A DNA stretch of 64,000 nt from Actinomadura sp. NAK00032 (GTDB lineage Bacteria; Actinomycetota; Actinomycetes; Streptosporangiales; Streptosporangiaceae): positions 2,170,001 to 2,234,000 of the forward strand of contig NZ_CP054932.1 of assembly GCF_013364275.1 (NCBI RefSeq), read 5' to 3'. How positions within the stretch are numbered: the stretch's first letter is position 1; each line of letters begins with the position of its first letter. The translations under genes and the position numbers were made by a program. Below the pieces are notes generated by a model that did no database searches, was not told where the DNA came from, and was given only the letters and a program-made list of their open reading frames with translations. Of the stretch, positions 63,623 to 64,000 are shown in pieces.

Positions 63623-64000
63623 GGGTCGATGCTCCCGGATAGCAGGATGTCGTCGCGGGTCAGCGGCCGGGACGCGGTGGGGGCGGGGTCTCGGAAACCG
63701 TCGAAGTCGCAGTGCCGGCACGGGTCCAGGCCGGCGCGGCCGGAGCGCAGCAGGGCGGAGCGGTGGTGCGCGAAGAGCGCCGACCGCCAGATCTCCACCA
63801 GGGGCGTCTCGGCCACGTCTCCCATGCGGACCTTGCCGTACGCGTCAAAGCAGCACAGGTTCACCTCTCCGGTGTACGAGATGTGCAGGTCGGTGAACGG
63901 AAGCGCGCAGAAGCCGTGAGGCCCGGCGGCGGGCCGCGGCTTGTTCGGTGCCAGGCCCGCCCGCGTGGTGAGGACCTCGGTCCGGCGCCGCACGCTGATC
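63619..64000 (-). CDS. SPASM-domain (radical SAM related) protein, C-terminal part
   Basis: The frame is open to the window edge and its last 127 residues end DILLSGSIDP. They contain the SPASM-like cysteines GFCALPFTDLHISYTGEVNL (first Cys), CCFDAYGKV, and DPCRHCDFDGF. These bind auxiliary iron-sulfur clusters in radical SAM peptide- or sugar-modifying enzymes. The radical CxxxCxxC would lie to the right of the window, so the class cannot be confirmed. A GTG at 63993 could make it a short stand-alone SPASM protein. Confidence 0.7.
   Translation of the reverse strand, partial: ISVRRRTEVLTTRAGLAPNKPRPAAGPHGFCALPFTDLHISYTGEVNLCCFDAYGKVRMGDVAETPLVEIWRSALFAHHRSALLRSGRAGLDPCRHCDFDGFRDPAPTASRPLTRDDILLSGSIDP

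Overview
The window is very G+C-rich DNA with GTG/TTG starts, strong third-position G/C bias and densely packed genes. It reads as chromosome of an actinomycete. WhiB7, mycoredoxin, AdnAB, UvrD2, MoeZ and mycosin-like proteases fit this. A Thermomonosporaceae/Streptosporangiales-type organism (Actinomadura-like) is my best guess, from gene content only. I see no tRNA, rRNA, CRISPR array, transposase or phage gene.

A conserved actinobacterial backbone runs through the window in the order I recall from the M. tuberculosis Rv3197-Rv3211 region: RhlE-type DEAD-box helicase (1.3-2.8 kb), DUF3107 and TetR (5.6-6.6), MoeZ (23.6-24.8), ATL (29.6), AdnA and AdnB (30.0-36.6), NudC, mycoredoxin and UvrD2 (48.7-52.1), WhiB7 (57.8) and the UbiB/ABC1 kinase (58.7-60.0). 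Accessory blocks interrupt it.

The accessory blocks, left to right, are: a Ser/Thr kinase with an RsiV-like outer domain (3.2-5.0); a disulfide-less FAD oxidoreductase (7.0-8.4); split NHEJ genes, LigD polymerase and ligase divergent from Ku (8.5-11.5); two tandem MMPL transporters with a divergent TetR regulator and repeated operator-like motifs (11.9-17.2); a ROK regulator and a secreted GH89 alpha-N-acetylglucosaminidase (17.2-21.6); a decay island with a broken GH25 lysozyme, a collapsed kinase/response-regulator fusion and an ankyrin fragment (21.9-23.5); two tandem copies of a module pairing a membrane-anchored four-cysteine protein with a mycosin-like subtilase (25.3-29.6); a small gene behind two LexA-like boxes (37.5); an acyl-CoA synthetase; a four-gene iron-boxed NIS siderophore operon resembling vibrioferrin pvsA-B-D-E (40.7-46.2); a two-component pair whose kinase carries an inactive first kinase-like module (53.1-55.8); and an epoxide hydrolase. 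The right end has a crotonase, a DUF45 peptidase, a Nudix hydrolase, an HD hydrolase and part of a SPASM protein.

Functionally the window is rich in DNA repair (NHEJ, AdnAB, ATL, UvrD2, a possible SOS gene), redox and stress functions (mycoredoxin, NudC, WhiB7, CsbD, GlsB) and envelope functions. The whiB7 leader shows a complete antibiotic-attenuation layout: an AT-rich element plus promoter, an upstream ORF, and an intrinsic terminator just before the gene. The best candidates for something undescribed are the duplicated protease/four-cysteine module, the exporter-less vibrioferrin-like operon, the LexA-boxed small gene and the pseudokinase-kinase fusion.
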